From assembly GCA_002335605.1 (NCBI GenBank), contig BEDY01000003.1:1612001-1676000 (forward strand): a stretch of DNA of 64,000 bases. Reading direction: 5' to 3'. The position numbers and the translations under genes were made by a program. A model generated the notes under the pieces. That model was not told the origin of the DNA. It did no database searches and saw only the letters and a list, made by a program, of their open reading frames with translations. The first letter of the stretch is position 1; the number at the start of each line of letters is the position of its first letter. The DNA comes from Prillingera fragicola. Taxonomy: Eukaryota > Basidiomycota > Tremellomycetes > Trichosporonales > Trichosporonaceae. Positions 46,142 to 58,803 of the stretch are shown piece by piece.

Positions 46142-48800
46142 TTAGGCGTGGACACCGCCGTCCCAGTCCTCGTCAGGAGGCGAGCGCTCAACCTCAGTGA
46201 CACCCTTCTCGTTCATAGTGGCGTACTGGGTAGAAGCTTCGACGCCAGCGGCGTTGATCTGGTCAGCCTCGTAGTTGCCGAGACCAAGAGTGTCGTTGGC
46301 GATCCAGACGCAAGGCTGCTTCTTCCAGAGAGCAGGGTGGTCGAGCAAACGGTCGATAGCCTCGTTGGCGCCGTCCTCGCCGTGAGCAGGGAGGGTCTCG
46401 GTCTTCGAGTTCATGGTGTTGAGGCCAGTCGAGCTCGTGATGACAGGAACGCCCTTGCGGACACCGTAGAGGAGAGTCTCCTTCTTGTAGTAGACGTGGT
46501 CGATGTACGCCTGGAAAACGGCAGTGAGACCGCAGAGGGCAGCCATGATGGCACCACAAGCGAGTCCGACGGTGGAGCGCTTGCCGGAAGCGTCGGTCAT
46601 GAGGAAGAAGAGGGCAGAAAGGAAGATCTGCTCAATGTAAAGAGCCACGAACACGGTGCGCATGCACTTGATGTAGTAGCGGCCACCAGTCTCGAGGTGA
46701 CGAGGCTGGTCAGCAGTCCAAACGAGGAGGTACTTGTAACCGGCGTAGGTGAGGAACATTGCGACCATGCAGACGGCGACGGCGACGGGCTGGATCACCG
46801 AGTAGACAATGGCAATGCACAGGACCAGGCACATGTTGGGAGCAGTCTCCGACCAGAGGAACGAAGGGAGAGCGTACTTCTTCGTGAAGACGGCGCGGGG
46901 GGTCTTGCCAGCAAGAATGTTGCGGAACTGGTACATGACGACGGGGACGATGCGGGCAAACGACTTGGCAGCACCAGCCCATGTGGCAGTGAGGATAAAG
47001 GTGAGGAAATAGATTGAGGCACCGGGGAGCTTCTCGGCGAGCATGGTAGGAGCGTCCTTTATGAACGTGTCAAAGTTACCGAGCGCGCTCATGAGACCAG
47101 CAGCGACAGTGGCGACGAGGAAACCCTGGACAACCCAGAAGAGCCAGTAACGAGTGAAAAGCTTGAGCTCAATCTCGCTCTTACGAGTCTCGCCCTGGAG
47201 TTTGATCCAGATGCGAAGAACCCTGGGGAGAAGCATGAAGAGGAGAGCCATGAGCGCACCAGGAAGGACACCCTTGATGATACCAAGAGCAACATCAGGG
47301 AGCTTGCAAATCCAGGAGAAGGGTGCAAAGCCGCAAAGGGTGTCGACGTTCGAGATGGAGGTGAAGAAGGCAACAGGGAAGGTCCAGAAGATGATGAGAC
47401 TGATGGTAAGACCCCACGAGACCATGCTGCGACCCTTGCGCTGGTAACCGTTGATGTCCGTGTTGGACCAGACGACATCATCGGGGACGAGCTCAATACC
47501 GCACTGGAGAGTGCGGAGCTGCTTCTTGTTGGTAGACTTGGCGAGGCGTGCAAAGTTGTGTGCCTCCTCCTGCGTGTTGAAGCGAGCCCAGGCGACGTTG
47601 CCGAGCTTGTAGTTGTCAATGTTGTCGCGGAGCTTGGCAAGGTCCTCGTTGTGCTCGCGAATGAAAACGGGCGAGGAGTGAAGGTCCATCTTCTTGCCAA
47701 TGAGGCCCAGGAGACCCTGCTTCCAGGTGGGCTGCTTCTTGGGGAGAACATAACGGTCAAGGATAGAGGCACCCTCGCGGTCGGCAACAAGAGTGCCCTT
47801 AGCCTCAGGCGTCTTGCCCTTGCGCTGGTTCTTGGCAGCAGTCTTGAGGAGCTTTGCGACACCACTCTCGAGGCGGTTGACCTCCTTGTCACGGTCCTCG
47901 TAAACCTTGTTGACCTCCTTGACCTTGCGGGCGAGCCAGACGTGGGTGACACCGCTAGTGATACGGCTGCCAACGGCAGTTCCATCCGTGGCACCACTGA
48001 AGCGAGGAGGCGAGGGGGCGACGCTGGCGACCGAGCTGGCGAGCTCGCGGATGCCAGACTCCGACATCATCTCCTCAGGCACGTTGACGATCTCGACCGT
48101 GCGCGACGAAAGAGTACCCCGGTTGGCACGGAACCAGCCCATGCGGACCTCCATGTAGTGGTGGTACTCGCGCCAGATGACGAACATGGTCCAGACTAGC
48201 CCAGTCAGTACGATGCCGTTGCTGTTTGTGGTTTACTCACTCATAAGAATGACAGCGACAATGAAGTGGGCAAGGTGGCGTAGCTGCTGGTCGGCGGGAA
48301 CGTTTCCAAAAGCAAGCTGGTTGAGGCCCTGCTGGTTGTTGTTGGGCTTGATGGCGCTAATGTTGTCAGTTTAACAGCACAGAGCAGGAGTCCATAGCGA
48401 CTTACGAGACTGGAATGCATGCACCGAAAGTCAGGACAAGGTAAGGGGCGAGCAGGTAGAGACCAAAGATCTTGAGGAAGCGAACAAAGAAGTAGGCGTC
48501 GGGTCCGTTGAGGTCAAGGACCTCTGTGTCGTCAAGCGAGAAGACGCGCTTCCACCAAGAGATGGGGTTGGCGGGAAGATCCGTAGGAGGCTTCTCATCG
48601 GGAGAGGCCAGAGCGGCACGAGGCTGGAAGACCTTGTAGAGACTCTTGCGGCCGTGGAAGACGAGCCAGAAGAGGAGACAGACACCGATAGTGATCAGAC
48701 CGGTGACGAGAGCAGAGACAAACGAGCCGGTTGTCGCAGACTCGTAATCATTGTTCTCCCCCTCGGTGCGGCGCATGAGGTGATGGATCAACGACGACAT
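46142..48800 (-). CDS. CSC1/OSCA/TMEM63-type membrane channel (RSN1 family)
   Basis: Three exons (48800-48406, 48356-48241, 48195-46142), 854 residues. The architecture is that of fungal Rsn1/Csc1-like proteins: an N-terminal transmembrane helix (FVSALVTGLITIGVCLLFWL), two more helices, a cytosolic loop (about 200-370, with RTVEIVNVPEEM and NVAWARFNTQEEAHNFAR), then the seven-helix RSN1_7TM core. Recognisable core segments include WGLTISLIIFWTFPVAFFTS, YWLFWVVQGFLVATVAAG and YALPSFLWSETAPNMCLVLC. OSCA/TMEM63 relatives are mechanically or osmotically gated cation channels, while yeast Rsn1 is tied to salt tolerance and membrane sorting; the activity of this copy is inferred. The N-terminus precedes a signal-anchor rather than a cleaved signal. 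Confidence 0.92.
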
Positions 48801-50241
48801 TGTGTCGGAACCGTTCTTCTAGCTGAGCCGGGCGCAACTAGTAGGGGCTTGTTGTTGTCTAGAGTGATCAGCACGTGTGTGGTAATGATATCGACGACAA
48901 TTCGAGTGTGGATGGGCAAATGCAAAGATGGATGCGAGGGTAGTGCGAGCACTAGCAGTGTCTCCATGTGCATGCAAGTCTTGCCAAGTGGGACCTGCAA
49001 AAGGGTTGGCAGTACTTTGTCCAGAGGGTAGGTGAACCCCTGGAAGCAAAATGGTCACGCCCACTTGGCTCACCGAACCGAAGCGTTACCCAACTTACAA
49101 TGTGATTTCTTGCTGTGCAGGCGGCGTATGGCCGACGTTGCTGCGACGATGGAGAGGGCAGTGTCAACAATTTGTCCTCTGTGTGTCGTGAAGGTGATTG
49201 TTTTGGAAAGTGAGGGAGGAGCAAAAGGGGTTCTTGGGATAGGGCTTGGCCTTGTCCTCTTTTGAAGCGCAGTGATGCCATTCTTCCAAGTCACCGGGCG
49301 TCAAGCTGCTGCGATAGCCCACAGGTTCAAGACGCATACGCTAATTTCGATCAGGCTCAGAGGACTGGCGCTGCAGTGGTCAGAGGTGTGCGGTCATGCA
49401 GAAGCTTGGGTGACGCGCCAGTGCAATGGGTCGCAACTAGCCCAAAGCCTGAGACGCTAGGGCGTCATTTGGGTCAGGCTGCAGCAGGTAGTGACATACC
49501 ACAATGAGTGCTTTTGAACCCTCGCACCGACGTCATGCAGCAGCTTGCGATGAAGAAAATCAGTCCACTTGCTCTGCTCTGATGCGTCGGGACGTTGCCA
49601 CAGGCGCCGGGTGGCGGATCCCCCTACGTACTGCCCGATCGGGCCTGTGACGCTGTCCATCAGGTCCGCGGGCTTGGCCGCTCCTGAACGGCGGGCCCTG
49701 ATGTGTACCTATTTGTACCCACATCTCCGGCAGCGGCGTAGCTGACAGGCAGCTGGCCTCGGAGCGCGTCGTTGCATAACAGCCAGGCCACGGGCAAGCG
49801 TGTTCTCGCGCGCAGACATTGCTCTCCCGTTCTGTGGATCTGGCGAGCGTCGTCAGCTTTAACTTTGTGAGCGTGACAGCCCCCCTGCATACTCGTCACA
49901 CTCCGCCACGACCGGACGATCTGTACCACGGCGGGCGACTCGCGGCAATCTACCCGAAAGCGCCCTTTCACCACTCCGCATATTAGAATACTGCGCGTCT
50001 TAGTCGAAAATAATCGCTGCTAACGATAGCCCTGAGTTCCAAGAATGGCAACTAGAGTCGTATTTGCTCCCTAAACAATCAAGCAATTAAGAGCGACCTA
50101 ATGATGCGCTAGTTTTAACCATACGGCTTCCGGCGTAGGAACACCGTGTCAATTGCTCGGGCGGACGGACTAGTTGGCAACTCAGATCTGCGGAGCTGCA
50201 GAGCGTGGCCGAGGTGTGAGAGCATGCCGGGATGAGGTAGT

Positions 50242-50264
50242 CAGAGATCAGAGATCAGAGAATC
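50242..50264. repeat. Short tandem repeat, AGAGATC unit
   Basis: Three tandem copies of a 7-nt unit reading TCAGAGA. A related AGAGATC/GATCAGA motif occurs near 2756-2770. Confidence 0.6.
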
Positions 50265-50438
50265 AAACGTCAGGATCTGCTCACATGCCTTCTCCGTGCC
50301 GTTAAGGCGACAGGCCGCGACAGGTTGGTTGTCCGGGAGGCTGAAGAAGAATGCTCAACGTACCTGCGTACCAGCGCTCAAGTCCAGCCTCGGACGCATC
50401 CTTGAGCCCTTGCATCAGCCCTGTAAACGCGGGTGGCA

Positions 50439-50479
50439 ATGGCCGTCGAGTGGCCGCGAGTGGCCGCAAGTGGCGTGCG
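50439..50479. repeat. Degenerate 10-nt tandem repeat, TGGCCGCGAG unit
   Basis: Four adjacent imperfect copies beginning TGGCCGTCGAG, TGGCCGCGAG, TGGCCGCAAG and TGGCGTGCGG. Confidence 0.6.
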
Positions 50480-52449
50480 GCACCGGCACGCGTGGAGTTC
50501 GGTCGGACGAACGTTGTTTTCGTCATATCCGTCGGATCGACGTCATGCCAAGGTGTCGTTCGCGATCCCCGACAGATGCTTTGGCCGTGGATCGTGTTCC
50601 TCAATGATTCCCATTGCCAGCCACCTTGCGTCATGCATCAGCCCCCACCTGTCAAGCGAGGGGCAATGGCCATGCAAAGTTGGTGCCGAGCATGGATCGC
50701 GTGCATCGTGTGCAGTAGACGCGGCGCTGATAAGAACTTTGGTAGCATGTTTACGCGACGCTTTGACTTTGTTTATGCTTCAAGCACGTCGTCACGTTCC
50801 ATTTCTCGCTTGCGCACGTCCTGCCCACGTTCGCACAATTACTGAAACCACTGCTTTCTGACCGTAGCTGCGTGTCCATGGGACGAAAGGATGGTATAAC
50901 TCTTCTCCTCTGCCCTGTTGTTTACAAACTTGAGGCGTTATGTTGTGCCGGACCAAGGCCTCGTTCGCGACCATACGTAGCTATACGTAGTCTACGTGAT
51001 TAATCAAAAGTTAAACTGCACAGCATGATGACCCCTTGCTACAGCACCTAAGAAGCATGAGATGCAGGCACTTTTACCAGCTCGGATCCAAGCTTCCTGA
51101 TTCCTGGGCGTGCTCGGTGACTATCCTGCGATCTGCATGATCTGCAAGGCAGTGAGGTCAGCCAGCCGGAACCGTCTGCTTCTGCGCTTGCGCCATGAAC
51201 AGTTGAGTGCGTAGCAACGTTGCCCTAGGCAACCACAAATGCACAAAACAGCCCCTTGCCCTGATGAGCGCGTGCTCAAGAATGACCGTAGGACAGACCG
51301 CATCCAATGAAAGAATTGCGTCACGCGCCGCGCGTCAAGAGTCTGGAACTCTGGCCCAAATAACGAGCGATACAGCCGGTCAATATGTAGTAGATGTGTT
51401 GGCGTTGGATATCCCGCTGAAAGATGCCGCAGCCTTGCCATGCTCCGCCACCCAGCCGATAAGCCTGTTATGTCACCAGCGTGTGTCACGATTGTGCCCA
51501 AGTGTGCCCAAGTCCCTCGACCTCGACCTTGTCCTGCGCAGCAGCTAGCTCACACTTGATAGGTTCGACCCAATTGGCCGAGTGCATAGCGGTCGGGGGA
51601 CCGGCGGAACAAACCGACGGAAGCGACTGAAGCGACACCGATAGCCCAGGTGGCAATGAGGAACTGTCGCCTGTGGTAGTAGTGATAGCACCTTGGTAGC
51701 GGGCGGTCGGCCACTGGAGATCTTCGGGACCGCCACTTGCATGAGCACACATGCCAAGGTGCCAAGGACGCGGTCGAATCATGAAGATGCATCTCCCACG
51801 CACAAAGCGCGATCTGCGCTCGCGCCTATTGGAGCCAGGCGATCAACGGGTCGTTGAGGAAAGTTGATCATGGAGCTGTGACCATGTCGGCCGTGTCCTC
51901 GCAGCTGCGTCCTGCTGGTTAGCCTAGGCAAGTTATGGCCGTCACCGCGCCCGGCATTGTGCATCTACTGCGGCGATGCAATTGCAAGAGGAGCGGTGAC
52001 AGTGCGATCTTGAATGTCGCGCGACTTAGTGGGGCTCCAAGTGACAATCCAAAATCGGCAGCAAAATGCTTAGCATTTCTGTATTGAGAGCACTCGTCGT
52101 GCGGTTTTACCCTGCCAAGAACACGCACCACCACCTTCGCCCGACGTTGTCTCGATAACATCGTCCACTTCTGTAGCACACTTTGACACTGTTCTACACA
52201 CCATTCACACGACTGTCGACGACACTTGGGTCTACACTAGCAAGACAGACTGAATCTCTTGGCAGCCCCGTTCATCGCCATCGTCTCGCGTCGCGTCTGG
52301 TGCCTTTCACAGTCACATTTGCACATTATCGGCTGACGGCCGCCCTCCTCTCCTTTGTCGCCTGACACGGCATGCTCCACTTCCCCCTGCTACACTACTC
52401 TCCACTCAACTCTCATTGGTAAACTACCACTCCTCTCTAGACACGCGCG

Positions 52450-54928
52450 ATGGGTGGCTTCCATCCATTTGAGGTGACGGCAGCTCACCTAGCGTATACA
52501 ATCTTGGGTGGCTTTGTGGTCATCTTTGGTCTCTTCTCGCTCGCTATCAAGGAACGTCTCTACATTGGCGAAGCCGTCGTCTCAACCATTGTCGGAATCA
52601 TCATTGGGCCCTACGTGACCGGCCTCGTCGATCCATACAAGTGGGGCGGCGGTCATCTTGAGGTGACAGATGAAATCACGCTCGAAATCACCCGGGTCGT
52701 TATCGCCATTGGCGTGTTTGCAGTCGGCGTCGAATTGCCAAAGGTGGGCTGTCTCTGCACTTGTTGTCGAAGCTGGGCTGACAGGACAGGCATATGTCAA
52801 GAAACACTGGCGTTCGCTATTCTTCCTCCTCGGTCCCGCCATGGTCTGGGGATGGCTCATTTCTGCTCTGCTCATGTGGGCCATGGTCCCGGGCCTGACC
52901 TATCTTTCAGCCCTTGTCATTGCAGCATGCGTCACGCCTACCGACCCCATTCTCGCCCAGGCAGTCGTTGGTGGAAAGTTTGCAAACAAGCATGTGCCTG
53001 CACACATTCGCCACCTCCTCTCAGCCGAGTCTGGAAGTAACGACGGTGCCGCATTCCCCTTCCTCTATATCGCGCTCTACCTCACACTGGACAAGAGTGC
53101 CGGGCATGCCGTGGGAGAGTGGTTCTACGTCACCTGGGTCTATGAGGTGCTCTTGGGCATCTTGATCGGCGCGACCCTCGGCTTCACGGCTCGCAAGGTC
53201 ATGAAGTTTTCCGAGAGGAAGAAGCTCATTGACAGGCAGTCGTATGTCGCCCAGTATGTCAGTCTGGCAGTACTGTCCATTGGTAAGCTTTACATCGCGT
53301 TGCCCTCCGCTGACTTTGCAGGCATCTGTACTCTTCTCGGCAGTGATGACTTGCTCGCCGCATTCGCTTGCGGAACTGCGTTCGCTTGGGACGGTTTCTT
53401 CAACAAGGCCACGGAGGACGCCCTCTTCTCCAACGTTATCGACCTACTATTCAATTGCGCTGCCTTTATTTACATTGGTGCTTTGATCCCATTCGAAGAC
53501 TTCCAATCCTCGGAAAACCATCTCACCGTCTGGCGTTTGGTTGTTCTCACCCTTCTCATCCTGATATTGCGCCGCATGCCCGCCATTCTTGCCCTCTACC
53601 GATGGATCCCCGACATCAAGACGTTCCGCGAGGCTCTGTTCGTTGGTTGGTTTGGCCCTATGGGTGTTGGTGCCATCTTCATCTCCACACTGGCCCGCTC
53701 CAAGATCCCAGAGCCAGAGCCGGATGGGGATACCAGCCAAGTCGACTTGCTGCAGTCGACCATCGGTCCCATCGTGGCCTTCCTCGTATTGTCTTCAGTT
53801 CTCACTCATGGTCTGTCTATCCCCTTCTTCTTGTCGGGCCGCCGTGTACACAGCATCACCTACACATGGTCCCGCAACCCGTCTATTTCAGCTGGCGATG
53901 AGCCAGCCTGGACGACCCATGCCAACCGCATCACTCCTGGTCAGCAGATTATCGTTAACCGCGACCATGAGGATGGTGACCTTGGACTTCAGAACAATTT
54001 GGAGAAGCAGCGTGAAGACAGCAGTAACGGCAGCTCCAGTTCCCGTACTCGAGCCGAGCTAGGTACCAGTGGCGAGGAGTCTATGGAAATGGAGGCGCCC
54101 AAGCGAAATGGATCGCCGACGCAGTACCGCGAGGGCCACGATTTGATCATCGAGCACCCCAGCAGAGACGGCCACGAGCCGCATGTGCAGGTTATTCAGG
54201 ATGCCTTCCCTCGCGAGGTGGGGGAGCACGGTCTTCAAGGTCTGGGAGCTCGTTTTGCACGACACATGTCAGACCACAGCTCGACCTCGGATGCAAGTGC
54301 ACCAGCGCTGCACATCTCGCAAGACGCCGAAGACGCCCGTTCTCCTGCTGCAGACGACGACGATCACTCCACCAATGCTGGATCGGATGACGAGGATGTG
54401 GGCGACGGCTTTGTGAGGCGTCGTCCGTACAGCGGCGGCCAGCGATCACAGTCACCGCCGCCAGAGTCTCGCACTGGCACAGGGGTTCACTCCTTCATTC
54501 CGGCCAACCGTTTGCAGGGCAACAAGCAAAAGGCGGATGGCGGATGGCGCCGGTTCCTGCGTGTAGGTACCACCTCGAGCAACGCCTCTGGAGCATCGGC
54601 CGCCGAGGAAGGACGTGCGCACACAACACAGGCCGAGACAGGGTTCCTGCGAGTTGGAACGAACCGCTCGATGATGCGCTCAACCACAATCGACCCCACC
54701 GATGACCCCCATGACCGAGGCTTACATCTCACCCGCACCTTATCGCGGGCGATTAGTTTTGCACCAGAGACGGCAAAGAGCTCGGAGACAGCACCCACCA
54801 TGGGCAACTATGGGTCGGTCAACAGCCCGGGCTTCAAGCCCAACCAGTCACTAGCAATGTTCCGTACGACATCTGTGCAATCGAACGGAGACGGGCCCAG
54901 TGTCAGCTTCCAGGAGCCCAAGAAGTAG
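52450..54928 (+). CDS. NHA1: Plasma-membrane Na+(K+)/H+ antiporter, Nha1 family
   Basis: Three exons (52450-52743, 52790-53282, 53322-54928), 797 residues. Nha1-type CPA1 exchangers export Na+ and K+ in exchange for H+ across the plasma membrane. About twelve transmembrane helices fill residues 10-430: LAYTILGGFVVIFGLFSLAI, EAVVSTIVGIIIGPYVTG, and the ion-binding segment with CVTPTDPILAQAVVGG and SAESGSNDGAAFPF, where the ND pair is typical of electroneutral/Nha1 exchangers. TLLGSDDLLAAFACGTAFAW follows. The long hydrophilic C-terminal tail (about 430-797) is Ser/Asp-rich and probably regulatory, as in yeast Nha1. The second intron (39 nt) is in frame and has no stop, but its removal restores the conserved SIGICTLLGSDD. 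Confidence 0.95.
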
Positions 54929-55161
54929 ACGTCTGTACGTGTAGGCTTTTATCACATCATCATGTTCATCATATCTATGCATTGTGCATCGCTACTACGG
55001 CATTTCATTGACCGGGTCGGTCATTTGCAAACGAAAGTGCGGTCCGGCTGTGCGGAGGACCGGAGTATCGCCGGGAAAACGTCGGTGGGGTACAAGCTGT
55101 CGTCCTTCATATAAGCACGTAGCGGCGCCCGTGTAGCTGCTGCCCACTCCCCACCTTCACA

Positions 55162-56639
55162 ATGACTAACGCCAACCCCGCCCCTGCTCCCAAGCTCACT
55201 GCCGACGGCGCTGCCAAGCTCCAAGCGGCTCTCGAGACGTTTGCGACCGACCTCCCCGGGTGCTGCCTCACCGTCACCACTCCTGACGGTGTCCTGTTCG
55301 AGGGTGCTGCGGGCAAGTTTGACGTGCTCGACCCCGAGGGAAGGGATGTCGCTACCGACGATGTCATGTTCTTTGCGTCGACAACCAAGCTGCTCACTGC
55401 TGTCTGTGAGTGTCACAGGCTCGCGTTTATTCGCGCGCGCTGACAGAACACCCAGGCTACCTCCAGCTTGTGGACCGTGGCGCGTTGACACTTGACACGG
55501 ACATGCGCACGAAGTTTGCTCCCCTTGACAAGGCGGCTGCCAATGTTATCACTGGCTTTGACGACGAGGGTCAGCCTATTCTCACTCCCAACGACAAGCC
55601 TGTCCTTTTGTCTAACCTGCTCAACCAGACCAGTGGCTTTGGTATGGAGTTTGGAGAGGTCGTGCCCAAATGGAAGAAGACGGCCAAGAAGGGCACTGGC
55701 TTTGTCAACTCGTGCAAGGTGGTACGTACAGTGGTAATCTCTGGAGGGCACCTGCTGATAGACAGGAAAACTTGATCAACACGCCATTGTGTTACGTCCC
55801 CGGTACAAGCTACGAGTACGGCAACTCTGCCGAGTGGCTGGGCCTCATGCTCCCCGAGTTCACCGGTATGGAGGTTGAAGACTACTTCCAGGCAAACATT
55901 CTGCGTCCTCTGGGCATGAAGCACTCGTCATTCTATCCGTTTGACGACGCCTTTGCCTTCCAGGACAAGCTCATGCCATTGAGGTTCAAGAGCGAGAATG
56001 GCTTTGAGGTTCTTAAGGACCAGCTGCCTCTTCTCACTCTCCCCCGAAAGTGAGCCACCAGTGACGGCTCGAACGGAATGTGAACTAACCCCCAAGGCGT
56101 GAGGAGATCGAGTACCCTGTCTGTGGTGGTGGTCTCTATTCAAACTGCTCGGATTATGCCCGACTTCTTCAACACCTGCTCCGCCACTACCTGTCTCTCT
56201 CAGGCCAAGCCGAGCGCCCCTCGTCGCCTATCCTCTCTGACAAGACTGTCACCTCGCTCTTCAGCCCCTCCTTGCCGGAAGCAGCTCTTAAGCCTTTCGC
56301 CGAGTTTTTCTCCCGATACCTCATGCAGCCTGTTGGGGAAGATGACGGAAACTGGACGACGGCTATGGCTATCTGGAAGCCCGCCGACGGTCGCCGTAGG
56401 GGAGGGCATGGAAGGCATGCTGGCAGCGTTGGATGGGGAGGCGCCGCCGGTACAAGTTACTGGATGGACCCCAAAGCTGGGATCGCGGTAAGTGACTGCA
56501 TTTCCATTTCCGCGATGTCCAATTTACTAACCACCTCTAGGTCGTCTTCACCTCACAGGTCCTTCCCGGGGCTAGCACAAAGCCGGCGGACGCCGCTCTG
56601 GAGAACGCTGTCTACGCTGCCCTGGGCATGTCCGAATAG
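55162..56639 (+). CDS. Serine beta-lactamase-fold hydrolase/transesterase
   Basis: Five exons (55162-55405, 55456-55721, 55766-56049, 56097-56487, 56541-56639), 427 residues. It has the class C beta-lactamase/DD-peptidase fold used by fungal esterases and LovD-like acyltransferases. The catalytic SxxK is Ser73-Thr-Thr-Lys76 in FFASTTKLLTAV, the YxN is Tyr188-Gly-Asn190 in YEYGNSAEW, and the third motif is replaced by HAGSVGWGGAAGTSYW, as usual in this esterase group. There is no signal peptide, so it is probably cytosolic. A gene cluster for a natural product is not visible nearby, so the substrate is unknown; ester hydrolysis is the safest expectation. Confidence 0.88.
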
Positions 56640-56846
56640 CTCCCCGTTGTACCACGCGTGACAGTTGTAGAAAAATATCAAGAGCATGCGATTTGACGCG
56701 TCTGCTCGGATGTACCCGAAAATAGTCCCGCCGCCACCCACGCGTCGCATTGCACCCGAAGCTATCTTGGCTTGCTCCCTGTTGCTCACTTGTACTCTAC
56801 CTCATTGACAGGTAGACCGCTAGCCCCACATCAACTTTTGCCCATC

Positions 56847-58613
56847 ATGTTCGACAGCATGCCGGTGTCCACTCTCATTGCCGGCATGTTCCTCACCGGC
56901 TGCGCCAACAGCTTACTGTACGTATCATGGCAGTGTCGGGCAATGCTTGGTGGCGACGGGTGTGGTCAACGTACCTGACCGGCGTCAAAGACGGTTCAGC
57001 TTCGCCGAGCGCCCGTGTTAGCAAAGTGAGATGACTGACAACGTCCAGGAGCAAATGGCAAGACGTCATTTGCGTCGAGAACTGCGAGCCCGGGTCTATC
57101 AACCCACGACTCAACTTTGAGCAGCCCGTTTACCAGACGCTCAAGTGAGTGATAAGGCGGTGGCGTGATGTCTATGGTGAAGCTATGGAGCTTTGCGCAT
57201 TTGTGCTGGCGAGTGCTGGCGACATGTTGCACTTGTGTGCTGGGTGGCAAGTCTCAAAGGCGGTGGCGCGGGTGGCGTGCATTCGGGATCGCGTGATCCA
57301 AGTGGCATTCAGATCAGATCCGCTGGATGCCTCCCCGGCCCATGAAGGCCAGGCTATGTCGCTCTGAGCTCTTATCATCGGTTCTGGCCTTTGCTAACCG
57401 GCGCAGCATGTTCATGGGCGAGTTCCTTTGCGTCATCCCCCTTATCTGGGCGTGGGCAACAACTGCCACCAAGACGAAGCCGTCGCCCATGTCCCGACTC
57501 CTCGGGCAGTCCAATGGATACGATCCTGTTTCAGCCGAGTCGCCGGATTCTGAAGAGGACGATGAGGAGGTAACGGAGATCGACGGCGTCATCGTGCGTA
57601 AGATGCGCGGAGCCGCCGTCCTGTGGATGTGGTTCCCCGCCTTCTGTGACAGTGAGTACCCGCGGTTGATTCTGTTACTGACAATCTCAGTCTGTGGCAC
57701 AACACTCATGAACGTCGGTCTGATCCTCACTCCCGTCTCCATTTACCAGATGAGCCGCGGTGCACTTGTCATCTGGGTCGGCGCACTGTCGGTCATCTTC
57801 CTTCGCCGCCACCTGTGGCTGTACCAGTGGGCGTCCCTTGTGATTGTCACCATTGGCGTTGCCCTTGTTGGCCTGGCTGGCAAGCTCATCAAGGAGGCGA
57901 CCTTGCCCGACACGGACCCGATCTCGGCCACGGCGATGCTTGTGAGGATTGCGACCTCTACCCGCGCAGAGGACGACCCCGCAAAGGTCGAGCTCGGTGT
58001 TCTACTCATTCTCTTCGCACAGATCTTCACTGCCTCGCAGTATGTCATCGAGGAGAAGATCTTGTCTCACTACCACGTCGAGCCTCTTGCCGCTGTCACC
58101 CTGGAGGGCATGTTTGGCGGTCTTACCACGCTCATCGGCATGCCCATTTTGCACATGCTTTTCTCGCGTCGCTCGCCCTACTTTGACGTTCCCCGTGGCT
58201 GGCACCAGCTCATCAACCATCCCCAAGTCATGTGGGTCTCGTTTGCCATTGCGCTGTCTATTGGTGCCTTCAACTTCTTCGGTCTCAGTGTCACCTCTCG
58301 TGTTAGTGCCACAACTCGCTCCACCATCGACACCTGTCGTACCCTCGGTATCTGGATCGTGTCCCTCAGCATTGGGTGGGAGCGCCTCGTCTGGCCCACT
58401 TCGCTCCTCCAGGTGGCCGGCTTTGCCATGCTCGTGTACGGCACCTTTGTGTTCAACGGTCTCCTCGAACCAATCCTTTTCAAGCCTGGGCGCATCCAGC
58501 TTCCCGAAGAGGATGAGGAAGCCGTTCAAGGTTACGACGTCGTCGCACCCGCGGGCGAGGCTGTTGCTGCTGGCGCCGACCCAACCTTTGGCGAGCCCGG
58601 CAACCGTTCGTAA
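56847..58613 (+). CDS. SLC35F6-like membrane transporter (drug/metabolite transporter fold)
   Basis: Four exons (56847-56917, 57049-57144, 57407-57651, 57691-58613), 444 residues. It begins STLIAGMFLTGCANSLL and, across intron 1, SKWQDVICVENCEP, then FEQPVYQTLNMFMGEFLCVI, the order seen in SLC35F6 and its fungal relatives. About ten transmembrane helices follow (GTTLMNVGLILTPVSIYQMS, GALVIWVGALSVIFLRRHLW, VTLEGMFGGLTTLIGMPILH). Introns 1 and 2 are long for this genome (131 and 262 nt). Animal SLC35F6 is lysosomal/mitochondrial with no settled substrate, so the function here is open. The last intron (39 nt) is in frame without a stop. It is convergent with the Pro/Ala-rich gene. Confidence 0.85.
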
Positions 58614-58803
58614 TCAACCTCTGCATGGAACTGTCAGCGGCATTGAGGGGATACTGGGATACCCAAATTTGCTCCACGGCCTGACTGCAACCGTAATAGT
58701 GCACAGTATGAATCATGTACATTGATAAATTCGTCTGCGCGGTCACTCGTGAATTGTGCAATAACGGAAATTGTGCAATAATGGAAGTTGAACTCTCGCG
58801 CTA

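Larger units (their letters stand above)
48801..52449. other. Gene-free stretch upstream of the antiporter gene
   Basis: About 3.6 kb, the longest gene-free interval in the window. Open frames (for example 50351-50845 on plus) show no family, splice logic or conserved look. It contains small tandem repeats near 50242 and 50440, and AT-richer patches near 49980-50110 and 50970-51020. No tRNA, transposase or long terminal repeat was recognised. It may be a long regulatory region or hold noncoding RNA. Confidence 0.45.

Noticed and set aside
46115..47017. 300-codon plus-strand open frame under the CSC1-like channel gene
   Set aside because: Lies wholly antisense to well-conserved transmembrane coding sequence; composition is that of a shadow frame.
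51550..51610. GGTTCGACCC, resembling a tRNA B box
   Set aside because: No A box upstream, no acceptor stem or cloverleaf on either strand.
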